From positions 186,001 to 250,000 of the forward strand of contig NZ_LMOI01000019.1 in assembly GCF_001423525.1 (NCBI RefSeq): DNA of 64,000 nucleotides, given 5' to 3'. A model generated the notes under the pieces. It saw only the letters and a list, made by a program, of their open reading frames with translations, ran no database searches and had not been told where the DNA came from. Of this stretch, positions 17,389 to 25,607 are shown one piece after another (the stretch's first letter is position 1; each line of letters begins with the position of its first letter). The translations under genes and the position numbers were made by a program. Source of the stretch: Arthrobacter sp. Leaf137. GTDB taxonomy: Bacteria > Actinomycetota > Actinomycetes > Actinomycetales > Micrococcaceae.

Positions 17389-17496
17389 TGCTGCCGGAGT
17401 GCCCGAGTAGAGGTCAGATAACCTTTGCTGCACGATCCTCCCGAAGTGGTTCGTTCCTCCCGGGAACTTTGCGTGGGCCTGCGGACACTATGAGGT

Positions 17497-18099
17497 ATGG
17501 AACGGTTGGGGGAACCAGATGAGGTGCTGTGGAGCCGGTGTGCGGGTGACGATCCGGAGGCGTTGGGGCAATTGTTCGACCGGTATGCCGATGCCGTTTT
17601 CCGCTACTGCCTGAGCCGCACCGGTTCCTGGCAGGACGCGGAGGATCTGGTCTCGGTGACGTTCCTGGAGGCCTGGGGGAAACGCCGGAAACTGGTGCTG
17701 GAGCGGGACTCCCTGCTTCCTTGGCTTCTGGGCGTCGCCACCAATGCGATGCGCAACCGGGCCCGGTCCCGCCGCCGGTACGACCAGTTCCTGGCAAAAC
17801 TGCCCCACTCCCCTGTGGAACCGGATCATTCCACGGCGACGGCGGAACGGCTTGATGCCGAAGAGCAGGTCCGGGAGCTGCTGGCGGCGGCCACCAGCCT
17901 GACCGGCGGCGAACGGGACGCGCTCTGGCTGTGCGCCGTTCACGGCTGCTCCTACCAGGAGGCAGCCGAAGCACTGCAGGTACGCATCGGAACCATCAAG
18001 TCCCGTGTCAACCGCGCGAAGAGCAAGCTCCAGGCCGCCGCCCCCACCGCGCTGGGGCGTCAGGCACTGGAGAACCATGAAGAGTCGAGGCAGTCATGA
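17497..18099 (+). CDS. ECF RNA polymerase sigma factor
   Basis: A 200-residue group-4 sigma factor. Region 2 is at residues ~20-90 (FDRYADAVFRYCL, then DAEDLVSVTFLEAW, the polymerase-binding and -10-reading part). Region 4 is at ~130-190 (SLTGGERDALWL, CSYQEAAEALQVRIGTIKSRVNRAKSKL), which reads the -35 element. Its stop overlaps the start of the following gene (ATGA at 18096-18099), indicating translational coupling. A GGAACTT about 20 bp upstream of a possible transcription start would fit ECF autoregulation. The trigger is unknown. Confidence 0.9.
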   Translation: MERLGEPDEVLWSRCAGDDPEALGQLFDRYADAVFRYCLSRTGSWQDAEDLVSVTFLEAWGKRRKLVLERDSLLPWLLGVATNAMRNRARSRRRYDQFLAKLPHSPVEPDHSTATAERLDAEEQVRELLAAATSLTGGERDALWLCAVHGCSYQEAAEALQVRIGTIKSRVNRAKSKLQAAAPTALGRQALENHEESRQS

Positions 18100-18752
18100 A
18101 CCTTTCCAACATCGAGTTCCCCGGGGACACCCGCCCGGCGGTCCGCGCGGCGCTGGTCCGCGAAGCCGCATCCCGCCGTCGTGCGCCGTGGTGGCGCCGC
18201 CCCGCAGCCCTGACCTTCGCGGGTATTGCTTTGGCGGGTTCGACGGCGGCCATGGCCTATGTTGCCTTCGCACCGGTGGAGGACAAGCGGGATATCCGCT
18301 GCTACTACCGCGCCGATCTCACCAGCACGTATCCGTTGGGACATGGTTCCGGCGCCACCGTAGGGCCGTACCTTTCGTCCGGAGCCATGGACGAGGACTT
18401 CGACATGGCCAATCCAGGCACGGATCCCCAGGCCGGCAAGAAGCAGATCGAGGATCCTGTGGCGCTCTGCGCCTTTAACTGGGACCAGGGGCTGATGAAC
18501 CCTGGCGGCGCCACGGATGACCTGATTCCGCCCGGATTCCAGGGCCCCGCGGCCCGTCCCCCGCAGGACCTGGAGAGCGGGGTCACCGATGCGCAGGGGA
18601 ATCCTGCCACTGCCATGCCCAACAACTTCGGCCCGGGCCACTACGTGCCGGAGCTGACTGCCTGCGTGGTGGACAACGCTGTGGCCATCATTCCGGGGCC
18701 GCACAGCGTCTGCGCCGAACTGGGGATCCCCACGCTGGACGCCGGAAGCTGA
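18096..18752 (+). CDS. Single-pass membrane protein coupled to the sigma factor
   Basis: A 218-residue protein whose ATG overlaps the sigma-factor stop. Residues 1-35 are cytosolic and basic. A transmembrane helix follows at about 38-58 (ALTFAGIALAGSTAAMAYVAF), and then a ~160-residue outside domain with four cysteines (CYYRAD, LCAFNW, TACVV, SVCAEL). Position makes it the candidate anti-sigma factor. However, the short cytosolic part lacks the zinc-binding HxxxCxxC motif of ZAS-type anti-sigmas, so it may use another fold or be a sensor or effector of the regulon. I do not recognise the outer domain. Confidence 0.78.
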   Translation: MNLSNIEFPGDTRPAVRAALVREAASRRRAPWWRRPAALTFAGIALAGSTAAMAYVAFAPVEDKRDIRCYYRADLTSTYPLGHGSGATVGPYLSSGAMDEDFDMANPGTDPQAGKKQIEDPVALCAFNWDQGLMNPGGATDDLIPPGFQGPAARPPQDLESGVTDAQGNPATAMPNNFGPGHYVPELTACVVDNAVAIIPGPHSVCAELGIPTLDAGS

Positions 18753-18774
18753 GGTGGCACACCCGGGTTAAGCA

Positions 18775-18808
18775 AAAGCAGGGCCTGCCCGAAGGCAAGC
18801 CCTGCTTT
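18775..18808. terminator. Bidirectional hairpin terminator
   Basis: AAAGCAGGGC and GCCCTGCTTT arms with an inner TGCC/GGCA pair, flanked by A-runs and T-runs. It lies between the convergent sigma-factor operon and cspA, so it can end both transcripts. One of the few terminators here with a U-tract. Confidence 0.85.
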
Positions 18809-18840
18809 ATGAAACCTAACGGTCCCGGAGCTCTAGGAAA

Positions 18841-19044
18841 TTAGAGAGCCTGGATGTTGGTGGCCTGGGGACCCTTGGGGCCCTGCTCGGTGTCGAAGGA
18901 AACCTTCTGGTTCTCTTCGAGGGAGCGGAAGCCGTTGGAGTTGATCGCGGAGTAGTGCGCGAAAACGTCCTGTGAGGAGTCGTCCGGGGAGATGAAGCCG
19001 AAGCCCTTTTCAGCGTTAAACCATTTGACGGTACCAGTAGCCAT
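18841..19044 (-). CDS. cspA: Cold-shock protein, CspA family
   Basis: A 67-residue OB-fold RNA chaperone that binds single-stranded RNA and DNA. RNP1 is KGFGFI and RNP2 is VFAHYSAI (canonical VFVHFSAI, so one position is changed). The protein starts MATGTVKWF as usual. The ATG at 19044 has GAAGGA nine bases upstream; in-frame sequence up to 19182 is leader, not protein. The ~300-bp AT-richer stretch upstream is consistent with a long 5' leader of the kind that controls cold-shock mRNAs. Confidence 0.95.
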   Translation of the reverse strand: MATGTVKWFNAEKGFGFISPDDSSQDVFAHYSAINSNGFRSLEENQKVSFDTEQGPKGPQATNIQAL

Positions 19045-19341
19045 TATTTTTGTCCTTCGTGAAGGTGGAGGGAACGTCCCGACTTTCGGGCCCTCCGGCG
19101 TGGGGTGTTCAAAAACCGCTACTTCAGAAGAACACGGACTTTCGACCGTGCGTACTGCCTGAACTACCAACTGCATAAACACAACAACATGACTAACTGT
19201 ACAGGAAATTGCGGCCCGTCCGAGCCACCCCCAGGCCGGACGTCATCCTCCAGCCGGCGCCTTCAGCCGGACCAGCCTCTCGACCCGTTCCGGGAACGGG
19301 CATATCCTGCCTTCACACGTAGCTCCCGGGAGATGACATCC
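19045..19341. promoter_or_regulatory. Divergent leader/promoter region of cspA
   Basis: About 300 bp without a supported gene between cspA and the TfoX-like gene. The first ~150 bp upstream of cspA is unusually AT-rich for the window and likely holds its promoter and long untranslated leader. I found no named riboswitch motif. Confidence 0.4.
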
Positions 19342-19752
19342 ATGGACATGCCCAAGGCGTCCGAGCAGGACAAGGAACGGTTCCGGCGTGTGGTGCCTGA
19401 CCATCCCGAGGTGGTGGTGAAGCCGATGTTCGGCAACCTGGGGGCGTTCATCAACGGCAACATGTTCGCGGGCCTGTTCGGATCCACCATCGGCGTGAAA
19501 CTCTCCGACGCGGACCGGGCCATCCTGGAATCCTCCGAGCGGACCGTACCGTTTGGCCCCGCGGAACGGCCGATGGGCGGGTACACCGGCCTGCCGGAGG
19601 TCTGGAACGAAGAGGGCGACGGCGACGACACCCGCGCAAGGGCCTGGGCCGAAAAAGCCCTGGGGTACATCGCCACGCTGCCGCCCAAGCAGCCAAAGGA
19701 GCCGAAGGCCCGGGCGCCAAGATCCGGCACCCCGCGGGCAGCCGCGAAGTAG
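19342..19752 (+). CDS. TfoX N-terminal-domain protein
   Basis: A 136-residue protein with a TfoX_N-like domain (VVVKPMFGNLGAFINGNMFAG and then the LPEVW segment). Proteins with only this domain are common in actinobacteria and are not known to act in competence, unlike full-length Haemophilus TfoX. The C-terminal ~25 residues are rich in Lys, Pro and Arg and probably disordered. The ATG at 19342 is nine bases after GGGAG; the longer in-frame sequence back to 19105 reads into the cspA promoter. It is followed two bases later by the monooxygenase gene, so they are probably co-transcribed. Confidence 0.8.
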   Translation: MDMPKASEQDKERFRRVVPDHPEVVVKPMFGNLGAFINGNMFAGLFGSTIGVKLSDADRAILESSERTVPFGPAERPMGGYTGLPEVWNEEGDGDDTRARAWAEKALGYIATLPPKQPKEPKARAPRSGTPRAAAK

Positions 19753-19754
19753 CC

Positions 19755-21029
19755 ATGTCCTCCCCCGCAGCCTCCCGGCAGGAAACCAACACAGTCATAG
19801 TGGGTGCCGGGCAGGCCGGCCTGGCCACCAGCTACTGGCTCAGCCAGCACGGGGTGGAGCACCGGCTGCTGGAGCGGCGGCCGGCGCTGGGCGGGGCATG
19901 GCAGGACCGGTGGGATTCCTTCTTCCTGAACACCCCCAACTTCTCCCTTGACCTGCCCGGCAAGGCCTATTCCGGGTCCGAGCCGGACGGGTTCCAGCCG
20001 CGGGACGCCACCATCGGCTGGTTCCGGGGCTACGCGGAGGACATCGCGGCGCCGGTGGAGCTGGATACCGCTGTCACCCGGATCTCCCCCGCGGATGGCG
20101 GGTTCACGGTGGAAACAGACCGTGGCGCGTGGGCTGCCCGCAACGTCGTCCTGGCCAGCGGCGCGTTTCAGCGGCCGCGGATCCCGCCAGCCGCCGTCGG
20201 AATCTCCGCGGACGTGCTGCAGCTGCACAGCCACGACTACCGCAATTCCGCCCAGCTGCCGGACGGTGCGGTGCTGGTGGTGGGGACCGGGCAGTCCGGC
20301 GGGCAGATCACCGAGGACCTGCTGGACGCCGGCCGCACGGTGCACCTGTCCGTCTCGTCCTGCCCGGAGGCGCCCCGGCGGTACCGCGGCAAGGACGTCT
20401 TCCACTGGATCATGCAGGTGAACGTGCACGGGCCGGAGTACGGCATCAACGCCCTGCAGGTGGACCAGCTCCCGTCCCCCGCCGGCCGGTTCATGTGCAA
20501 TCCGCTGCTGTCCGGCAACGGCGGCGGCCGCAGCATCCGCCTGCGCTCCCTGGGCCGCAGCGGCGTCCGCCTGCACGGCCGCTTCGAGGGAATGCACGAC
20601 GGCGGTCCCGTCTTCACGGACGACCTCGCCGAGCGCCTCACGCTGGTGGAGGCCGGGTTCGGCCAGCGGCTGGGCCGCCTGTCAGACGCGTACATCAAAG
20701 CTGCCGGCATCGACGCCCCGCCACCCGAAATCCCGGATCCGGATGATTGGCTGCCGTCCGAGTCCGGCGCCCGGCTGGACCTGGCGGCGGAGGGCATCAC
20801 GTCAGTGGTCTGGTGCACCGGCTATGGGTTGGATTTCAGCATCCTGGACCCGTCCCTTGCCATCCTGGATGAGTGGAACTACCCCCGCCACCTGCGCGGC
20901 GTGACGGAGCATCCGGGCCTGTACGCCCTCGGCCTCCCCTGGCTGACCAAGCACATCTCGGCGACCCTGCCCGGCGTGGGCCCGGACGCCGAATACGTGG
21001 CGGAACACCTGGCGTCGCGTTCCAACTAG
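19755..21029 (+). CDS. Flavin-containing monooxygenase-like NAD(P)/FAD oxidoreductase (CzcO-like)
   Basis: A 424-residue cytosolic flavoprotein with two Rossmann sites: FAD site VGAGQAGLATSYWL near residue 17 and NADPH site VVGTGQSGGQI near 175. A motif VVWCTGYGLDFS near 355 is the late FAD-contacting ATG-like segment of this family. It belongs to the YUCCA/CzcO-like group of single-component monooxygenases; the CzcO name comes from a cobalt-zinc resistance context and does not imply metal efflux. The substrate is unknown. It is likely in an operon with the TfoX-like gene, and its stop shares CTAG with the convergent membrane-protein gene. A fossil of a related gene occurs at 61.55 kb. Confidence 0.87.
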   Translation: MSSPAASRQETNTVIVGAGQAGLATSYWLSQHGVEHRLLERRPALGGAWQDRWDSFFLNTPNFSLDLPGKAYSGSEPDGFQPRDATIGWFRGYAEDIAAPVELDTAVTRISPADGGFTVETDRGAWAARNVVLASGAFQRPRIPPAAVGISADVLQLHSHDYRNSAQLPDGAVLVVGTGQSGGQITEDLLDAGRTVHLSVSSCPEAPRRYRGKDVFHWIMQVNVHGPEYGINALQVDQLPSPAGRFMCNPLLSGNGGGRSIRLRSLGRSGVRLHGRFEGMHDGGPVFTDDLAERLTLVEAGFGQRLGRLSDAYIKAAGIDAPPPEIPDPDDWLPSESGARLDLAAEGITSVVWCTGYGLDFSILDPSLAILDEWNYPRHLRGVTEHPGLYALGLPWLTKHISATLPGVGPDAEYVAEHLASRSN

Positions 21030-21619
21030 CCGGGTTTGCCTCGCGGCCCGGTCAGCCCGCTTGGCGGCTGGCCGGGGCCGTGGACCTTGCCGTGCTTGCC
21101 CGTCCGGGCCAGGAACGCGTACACCACCAGCGCAATCCCGGCCGCGATCATCACGGCAGGAACGGCAAAGTCCAGAGGGATCAGGAGCTCCGAAGACTGG
21201 ACGGCCATGATCACGCCGAGTACCGCGAGGACCCCCGCCGGGATCAGCGGCCATCTGAGATGGCCACCCCCTGAAGTGCCCGTGCCGATGCCATCGGCGG
21301 GGCGGACCGGAACCAGGGCCAGCACGCCGAAGGTGGCCGCCAGGCCCAGGAACAGGACGGCGGCAACAGGTGTGCCCTGGAACGCCGGCGGCAGGGCCAC
21401 AATCACGGCCAGGGTCAGCATCACACCGGCCGGGATGATGGCCCACCAGTGTTCCCGGCGCCGGACGAAGACCGACAGGAACAGGGCACCGGCGGCGGCG
21501 AACACCAGCGGCGCAACGATCGCACCGCTTTCGAGGACGCCAACCCGGTCCAGCATCAGCAGGACACCGAGCATCATCAGGACGATGCCGGCGATGATGC
21601 TCGCGTTGGCCGATTTCAC
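21026..21619 (-). CDS. Polytopic membrane protein of unknown function
   Basis: A 197-residue protein with six hydrophobic segments in three hairpins, starting SANASIIAGIVLMMLGVLLML. The GTG at 21619 has GGGAGG upstream. The pattern resembles the cell-wall-active-antibiotic-response/LiaF-like N-terminal membrane domains (DUF5668-type) found in many Gram-positive bacteria, but no signature confirms this. It is convergent with the monooxygenase gene and appears monocistronic. Confidence 0.7.
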   Translation of the reverse strand: MKSANASIIAGIVLMMLGVLLMLDRVGVLESGAIVAPLVFAAAGALFLSVFVRRREHWWAIIPAGVMLTLAVIVALPPAFQGTPVAAVLFLGLAATFGVLALVPVRPADGIGTGTSGGGHLRWPLIPAGVLAVLGVIMAVQSSELLIPLDFAVPAVMIAAGIALVVYAFLARTGKHGKVHGPGQPPSGLTGPRGKPG

Positions 21620-21719
21620 CGTGGGCCTCCCGGGTGCTGGCAGGCGGCAGGGTGCCGCTGCTGCCTTCAGGCTAGGCTGCGGATTCGAACGGCAGGTAGG
21701 GCACAAAGCCCCGGCGCAC

Positions 21720-21744
21720 GGTGGTTGAGCCTGTCGAAACCCCC
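21720..21744. repeat. Dispersed intergenic repeat, GGTTGAGCCTGTCGAAACC type
   Basis: A 25-bp copy, in inverse orientation, of the repeat present twice at 32624-32678. It lies between two genes on the same strand. Elements of this sequence are scattered in many Micrococcaceae genomes. Confidence 0.6.
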
Positions 21745-21751
21745 AAGCCCC

Positions 21752-22456
21752 CTACTTCAGGCTCAACACCTCGTCGAGGGGGCGGCCGTTGACGAACACC
21801 TGCGCGCTGGTAGCCCCGGAGGCGGCCATCGCCGTGTATTCCAGCTGTGCCTTGGCGCGGGGGATGTCGCACACGCCGCCCAGCATGAACTGCCCGGTCA
21901 GCCAGATAGTAATGGTGCTGCCGGTCAGTTCACCGGCCACATACGTCAGGTTCGACTGGTACAGCGTGTTCACGTAACCCGATTCGCCGAGCGTGTAGTT
22001 CTTGTTGGCGAGCAATGCCTCGATGCTCGGCCGCACCTGGTCCGTGAACCGGACAGGTGCCGTGGTGATGGGAACCACGCTGTCACCGCACCCAGTCGTG
22101 GGGCCGGGACCGCCGTATCCGGCGCCGATGTAGTACACCGTCAGCGGTCCCGTTTGTTCCGGCAGCCCGGTGGGTTGCGGTTCCTCCGTCGCAGGAGGGC
22201 TGGCAGGGGCGGACGACGGCGGCGCGGCGGCGCTGGTGGTGGGCGCGGCTGGGGTGCTGGCCGCCGCAGTTGTGGTGGGCGCAGTGGTGGGCGTCGCCGT
22301 CGTGCTTGGACCCGTGGTGCCGGAAGCACTCGCGGTGGGGGCGGGGGCGGCGGAACTGCCCGTGGGCGTCGGGGAGGGAGGGCCGAAGCAGCCTGTGAGC
22401 ACCAGCAGGCCGCTGAGCCCCAGAATGCCAAGAACCGGATGCCTGGGCCTGCTCAT
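21752..22456 (-). CDS. GerMN-domain lipoprotein
   Basis: A 234-residue secreted lipoprotein: basic start, hydrophobic helix and lipobox LTGC near residue 20. A ~70-residue Pro/Thr/Ala/Ser-rich linker follows, then a C-terminal GerMN-like domain (TVYYIGAG at the start, ATSAQVFVNGRPLDEVL at the end). In other bacteria GerMN proteins are cell-envelope lipoproteins linked to germination or to two-component systems such as LpqB. Start ATG at 22456 with AAGGGGG upstream. Monocistronic. The low-complexity linker probably spans the cell wall. Confidence 0.75.
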   Translation of the reverse strand: MSRPRHPVLGILGLSGLLVLTGCFGPPSPTPTGSSAAPAPTASASGTTGPSTTATPTTAPTTTAAASTPAAPTTSAAAPPSSAPASPPATEEPQPTGLPEQTGPLTVYYIGAGYGGPGPTTGCGDSVVPITTAPVRFTDQVRPSIEALLANKNYTLGESGYVNTLYQSNLTYVAGELTGSTITIWLTGQFMLGGVCDIPRAKAQLEYTAMAASGATSAQVFVNGRPLDEVLSLK

Positions 22457-22556
22457 GATGCCCCCTTGAATGTGGGCCCGCGGGTGCGGGACCCACATTC
22501 AAGCTACGCCGGAGGGTTACTCCACAACAGGGACTAAAGTCCGGCGGCGTACTCCA

Positions 22557-23612
22557 CTAAGGGTGCACCAGCACCTTTACCGCCGTGTCCTTGTGGTTGA
22601 TGAGAGTGTCGAAGCCCTGTTCCACCAGGTCCTCCAGCGCGATCCGTCCGGTGATGAACGGCTTGAGGTCCACCTTGCCTTCCTGCACCATTTTGATGAC
22701 GGCCGGGTGGTCCCGGACGTAGGCGATGGTGCCGCGGAGGTCGATCTCCTTGAGCACCAGCTTCTGCATATCGATGGTGGCGGGCGCGCCCCAGATGGAC
22801 ACATTGACCACCACCGCGCCGGGCCGGACGGCGTCGAGCATGGTGTCCAGCACCGCGTTCACGCCCGCGCATTCGAACGCGACGTCAGCCCCGGTCCCCC
22901 CGGTGAGCTCCCACACCCGGGCTGGCACGTCCTCCTTGCTAGGGTCCAGCACATGGTCAGCCACCCCGCTGGAAGTGGCCTTCTCCTTGCGGGCCTGGGT
23001 GAGTTCGCTGATGATCGTGGTCACGCCCATGCCTTTGAGGACGGCCGCCGTCAGCAGGCCGATGGGACCGGACCCGCCCACCAGCGCAACATCGCCTTCC
23101 TTCACTCCGCTGCGCGCCACCGCATGGTGGGCCACGGACAGCGGCTCGATCAACGCCGCCTCGTCCAGCGGAATGTCACCGACAGGGTGCACCCACCGCT
23201 GGTCCACCACGATTTTCTCGCTCAGCCCGCCACCGCCGCCGGACAGCCCGATGAAGCCCATCTGGCGGCACAGGTGGTAGCTGCCCGCCTGGCACATGTC
23301 GCAGTCACCGTCCACGAAATAGGGTTCGACGACGACGTTGTCACCCACTGCCAGCCCCTCCACGCCTTCGCCGACGTCGGAGACAGTCCCGGAGAATTCG
23401 TGCCCCAGGGTCACCGGGGATTCCTCGTGGGACAGCGGGTGCGGGTGGCCCGGCGCCGGGCAGAAGATGGGCCCTTCCAGGTACTCGTGCAGGTCGGTGC
23501 CACAGATGCCGCACCACGCGACATCGATCTTCACCGCTCCTGCCCGGAGTTCCGGCTCCGGGACGTCCTCGATGCGGATGTCCTTGCGGGCGTGGAAACG
23601 TGCTGCCTTCAT
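22557..23612 (-). CDS. Zinc-dependent alcohol dehydrogenase, 2,3-butanediol dehydrogenase type
   Basis: A 351-residue medium-chain dehydrogenase. The catalytic zinc ligands are in WCGICGTDLHEY and GHEFSGTV, and the cofactor site is VGGSGPIGLLTAAVLKG. The insert after GTDLHEYLEGP and the tall CPAPGHPHPLS loop are typical of (R,R)-butanediol/acetoin dehydrogenases. The structural zinc site is reduced (DCDMCQAGSYHLC keeps three cysteines). It probably interconverts acetoin and 2,3-butanediol or a similar vicinal diol with NAD(H). It lies 40 bp downstream of the NTF2-monooxygenase gene on the same strand, so it is likely in an operon controlled by the GAF regulator next door. Confidence 0.85.
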   Translation of the reverse strand: MKAARFHARKDIRIEDVPEPELRAGAVKIDVAWCGICGTDLHEYLEGPIFCPAPGHPHPLSHEESPVTLGHEFSGTVSDVGEGVEGLAVGDNVVVEPYFVDGDCDMCQAGSYHLCRQMGFIGLSGGGGGLSEKIVVDQRWVHPVGDIPLDEAALIEPLSVAHHAVARSGVKEGDVALVGGSGPIGLLTAAVLKGMGVTTIISELTQARKEKATSSGVADHVLDPSKEDVPARVWELTGGTGADVAFECAGVNAVLDTMLDAVRPGAVVVNVSIWGAPATIDMQKLVLKEIDLRGTIAYVRDHPAVIKMVQEGKVDLKPFITGRIALEDLVEQGFDTLINHKDTAVKVLVHP

Positions 23613-23652
23613 GATGGTCCTTTCATGGATTTCGGCGGGTTCAACCGACGGC

Positions 23653-25443
23653 TCAGCGGGTGTGGTGGCTGGGCTGCAGTTCGTAGACGGGCGTGTCCAG
23701 TCCTTCCATGCGGGCCTTCAGCTGCAGCGCCAGGTAGGCGGAGTAGTGCCGGCTCTGGTGCAGGTTGCCGCCGTGGATCCAGAGCTGTGGCACGTTGGTT
23801 GGCTTCCACATATTGCGCAGCTCCCCCTCCCACGGACCAGGGTCTTTTGGCGTGTCTGAGCCGTATCCCCAGCATTTTCCTACCTGGTCCGCGATTTCGG
23901 GCGAGACCAGGTCCGCCAGCCAGCCGTTCATGGAGCCGTAGCCCGTGGCGTAGACAATCAGGTCGGCTTCCAGCTCGGTGCCGTCGTCCATCACCACCGC
24001 GTTGCCGGTGATCTTGGTGACCTGCCCGGTTTTCAGCTTCACCCTGCCGTCGATGATCAGCTGGGAGGCGCCGACGTCGATGTAGTAGCCGGAACCGCGC
24101 CGCAGGTACTTCACGAACAGGCCGGATCCGTCCACGCCGAAGTCCAGGTCGAACCCGGCGGCCTCCAGCTGCGAGTAGAACTCCGCATCCCGGGATGCCA
24201 TTTCCTGGTACACCGGCACCTGCGCCTCCGGCAGGATCCGCATGGGCAGCGAGGCAAAGAGCAGGTCGGCCTTCTCGGTTGTCACCCCTGCCGCGAGCGC
24301 CCGCTCCGAGTACAGGTCTCCCAGGGCCAGGTCCATCAGGGACTCGCTGCGGGCGATGTGCGTGGAGGACCGCTGCACCATGGTGACGTCGGCGCCGTGC
24401 TCCCACAGGTCGGCGCAGATGTCGTGGGCGGAGTTGTTGGAGCCGATCACCACGGCTTTCTTGCCCGTCCAGTCCCCGCCTCCGGGGTGCTGGGAGGAGT
24501 GGCGCTGCTCGCCCAGGAAACTTTCGGCGCCGTCGAAGGTCGGGATGTTCGGGTAGCCGGAGACGCCCAAGGCAAAGATCAGCTGCTTCGGCCGGAGCGT
24601 TACTGGTTCGCCGTTGCGAAGGACGCTGACCTTCCATTCCTGCGTGCCGTCGTCGTACGCTGCCCCCACGCACTCGGTGCCGGACCAGTAGTTGAGCTCC
24701 ATGATGCGGGTGTAGTGCTCCAGCCAGTCGCCGATCTTGTCCTTGGCGGCGAAGACGGGCCAGTCGTCCGGGAACTTCAGGTAGGGCAGGTGGTCGTACC
24801 AGACGGGGTCGTGCAGGTGCAGGGACTTGTAGCGGTTCCGCCAGGAGTCGCCCGGGTTCTGGTTCTTTTCGATGATGATGGTGGGCACGCCCAGGCGCTT
24901 CAGCCTGGCGGCGAGGCCGATCCCGCCCTGGCCGCCGCCGATGATCACGCAGTAGGGCTGCTCCTCGTAACCGAGCCGGGCTTCCTGTTCTTCCTTGAGT
25001 TCCTTCCAGGACCGCCGGCCGCGGACAATTTCGTGGGCCACGCCCTGCTCACGCCGCGGACCCTTCTTTTCCTCGAAGCCCTTCAGCTCCTGCATGGTGG
25101 TCAGCAGCGTCCAGCATTTGCCGTTCCGGAGCCGGAGGTGGCCGTAGCCGCGGGCGTCACCGGTTTCGAACGTGATCCAGGCCTCCGCGATGTCCGCGTC
25201 GCCGGTGGCGTCCTCGGCGAGCGCCCAGTTAGTGGGCTGCACGCGGTCCAGCGTGGACTCCAGCATGCGCCGGATGTCCGCCTTTCCCTCGAGGGTTTTG
25301 AGGTTCCAGGTGAATGCCACGAAGTCCCGCCAGTAGCTGTCATCCTCGAAGAGCCCAAGCGCTGCGTCCACGTCGCGCCGCTGCAGCGCCTCATCCAGGC
25401 CGGCGAGCCAGGCCTTGGCGGAAGCGGTGGGTGTTTCGGTCAT
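23653..25443 (-). CDS. NTF2-like/flavin monooxygenase fusion protein
   Basis: A 596-residue protein. Residues ~8-125 form an NTF2/SnoaL-like domain (AWLAGLDEALQRRD through LRNGKCWTLLTTMQEL). About 163-580 form a class-B flavoprotein monooxygenase with FAD site GGGQGGIG (169-176), an FMO-type motif FLGEQRHSSQH near 309-319 and NADPH site GSNNSAHDI near 334. The ATG at 25443 follows AAAGGAG. It heads the operon with the butanediol-type dehydrogenase and is divergent from a GAF regulator, suggesting oxidation of a small ketone or alcohol in sequence with the dehydrogenase. The substrate is unproven, and Baeyer-Villiger versus N- or S-oxidation cannot be decided from sequence. Confidence 0.85.
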   Translation of the reverse strand: MTETPTASAKAWLAGLDEALQRRDVDAALGLFEDDSYWRDFVAFTWNLKTLEGKADIRRMLESTLDRVQPTNWALAEDATGDADIAEAWITFETGDARGYGHLRLRNGKCWTLLTTMQELKGFEEKKGPRREQGVAHEIVRGRRSWKELKEEQEARLGYEEQPYCVIIGGGQGGIGLAARLKRLGVPTIIIEKNQNPGDSWRNRYKSLHLHDPVWYDHLPYLKFPDDWPVFAAKDKIGDWLEHYTRIMELNYWSGTECVGAAYDDGTQEWKVSVLRNGEPVTLRPKQLIFALGVSGYPNIPTFDGAESFLGEQRHSSQHPGGGDWTGKKAVVIGSNNSAHDICADLWEHGADVTMVQRSSTHIARSESLMDLALGDLYSERALAAGVTTEKADLLFASLPMRILPEAQVPVYQEMASRDAEFYSQLEAAGFDLDFGVDGSGLFVKYLRRGSGYYIDVGASQLIIDGRVKLKTGQVTKITGNAVVMDDGTELEADLIVYATGYGSMNGWLADLVSPEIADQVGKCWGYGSDTPKDPGPWEGELRNMWKPTNVPQLWIHGGNLHQSRHYSAYLALQLKARMEGLDTPVYELQPSHHTR

Positions 25444-25547
25444 CTCCACTCCTTTGTGTTGGTGCACTCTGGCCGCCCCGTCCCGCCGGGGTGCCTGCGA
25501 TATGCTGAGGCGGGCGTGAGCTGCATCACTAGTGGAACGCGGCGGGG

Positions 25548-25563
25548 GTAACAGGTGCGTTAC
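25548..25563. promoter_or_regulatory. Inverted repeat in the monooxygenase/GAF-regulator divergent region
   Basis: GTAAC-AGGTGC-GTTAC forms a symmetric element 45 bp before the regulator's start, in the 164-bp gap between divergent genes. A possible operator or activator site; unproven. Confidence 0.35.
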
Positions 25564-25607
25564 ACGCCTACCGGACTGGCAAGGACGCCGGCGGCGAGGA
25601 GGACACG

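Noticed and set aside
23653..25443. Reading the NTF2-like part and monooxygenase as two genes
   Set aside because: The frame is continuous with one good start and no ribosome site or stop near residue 130-160.
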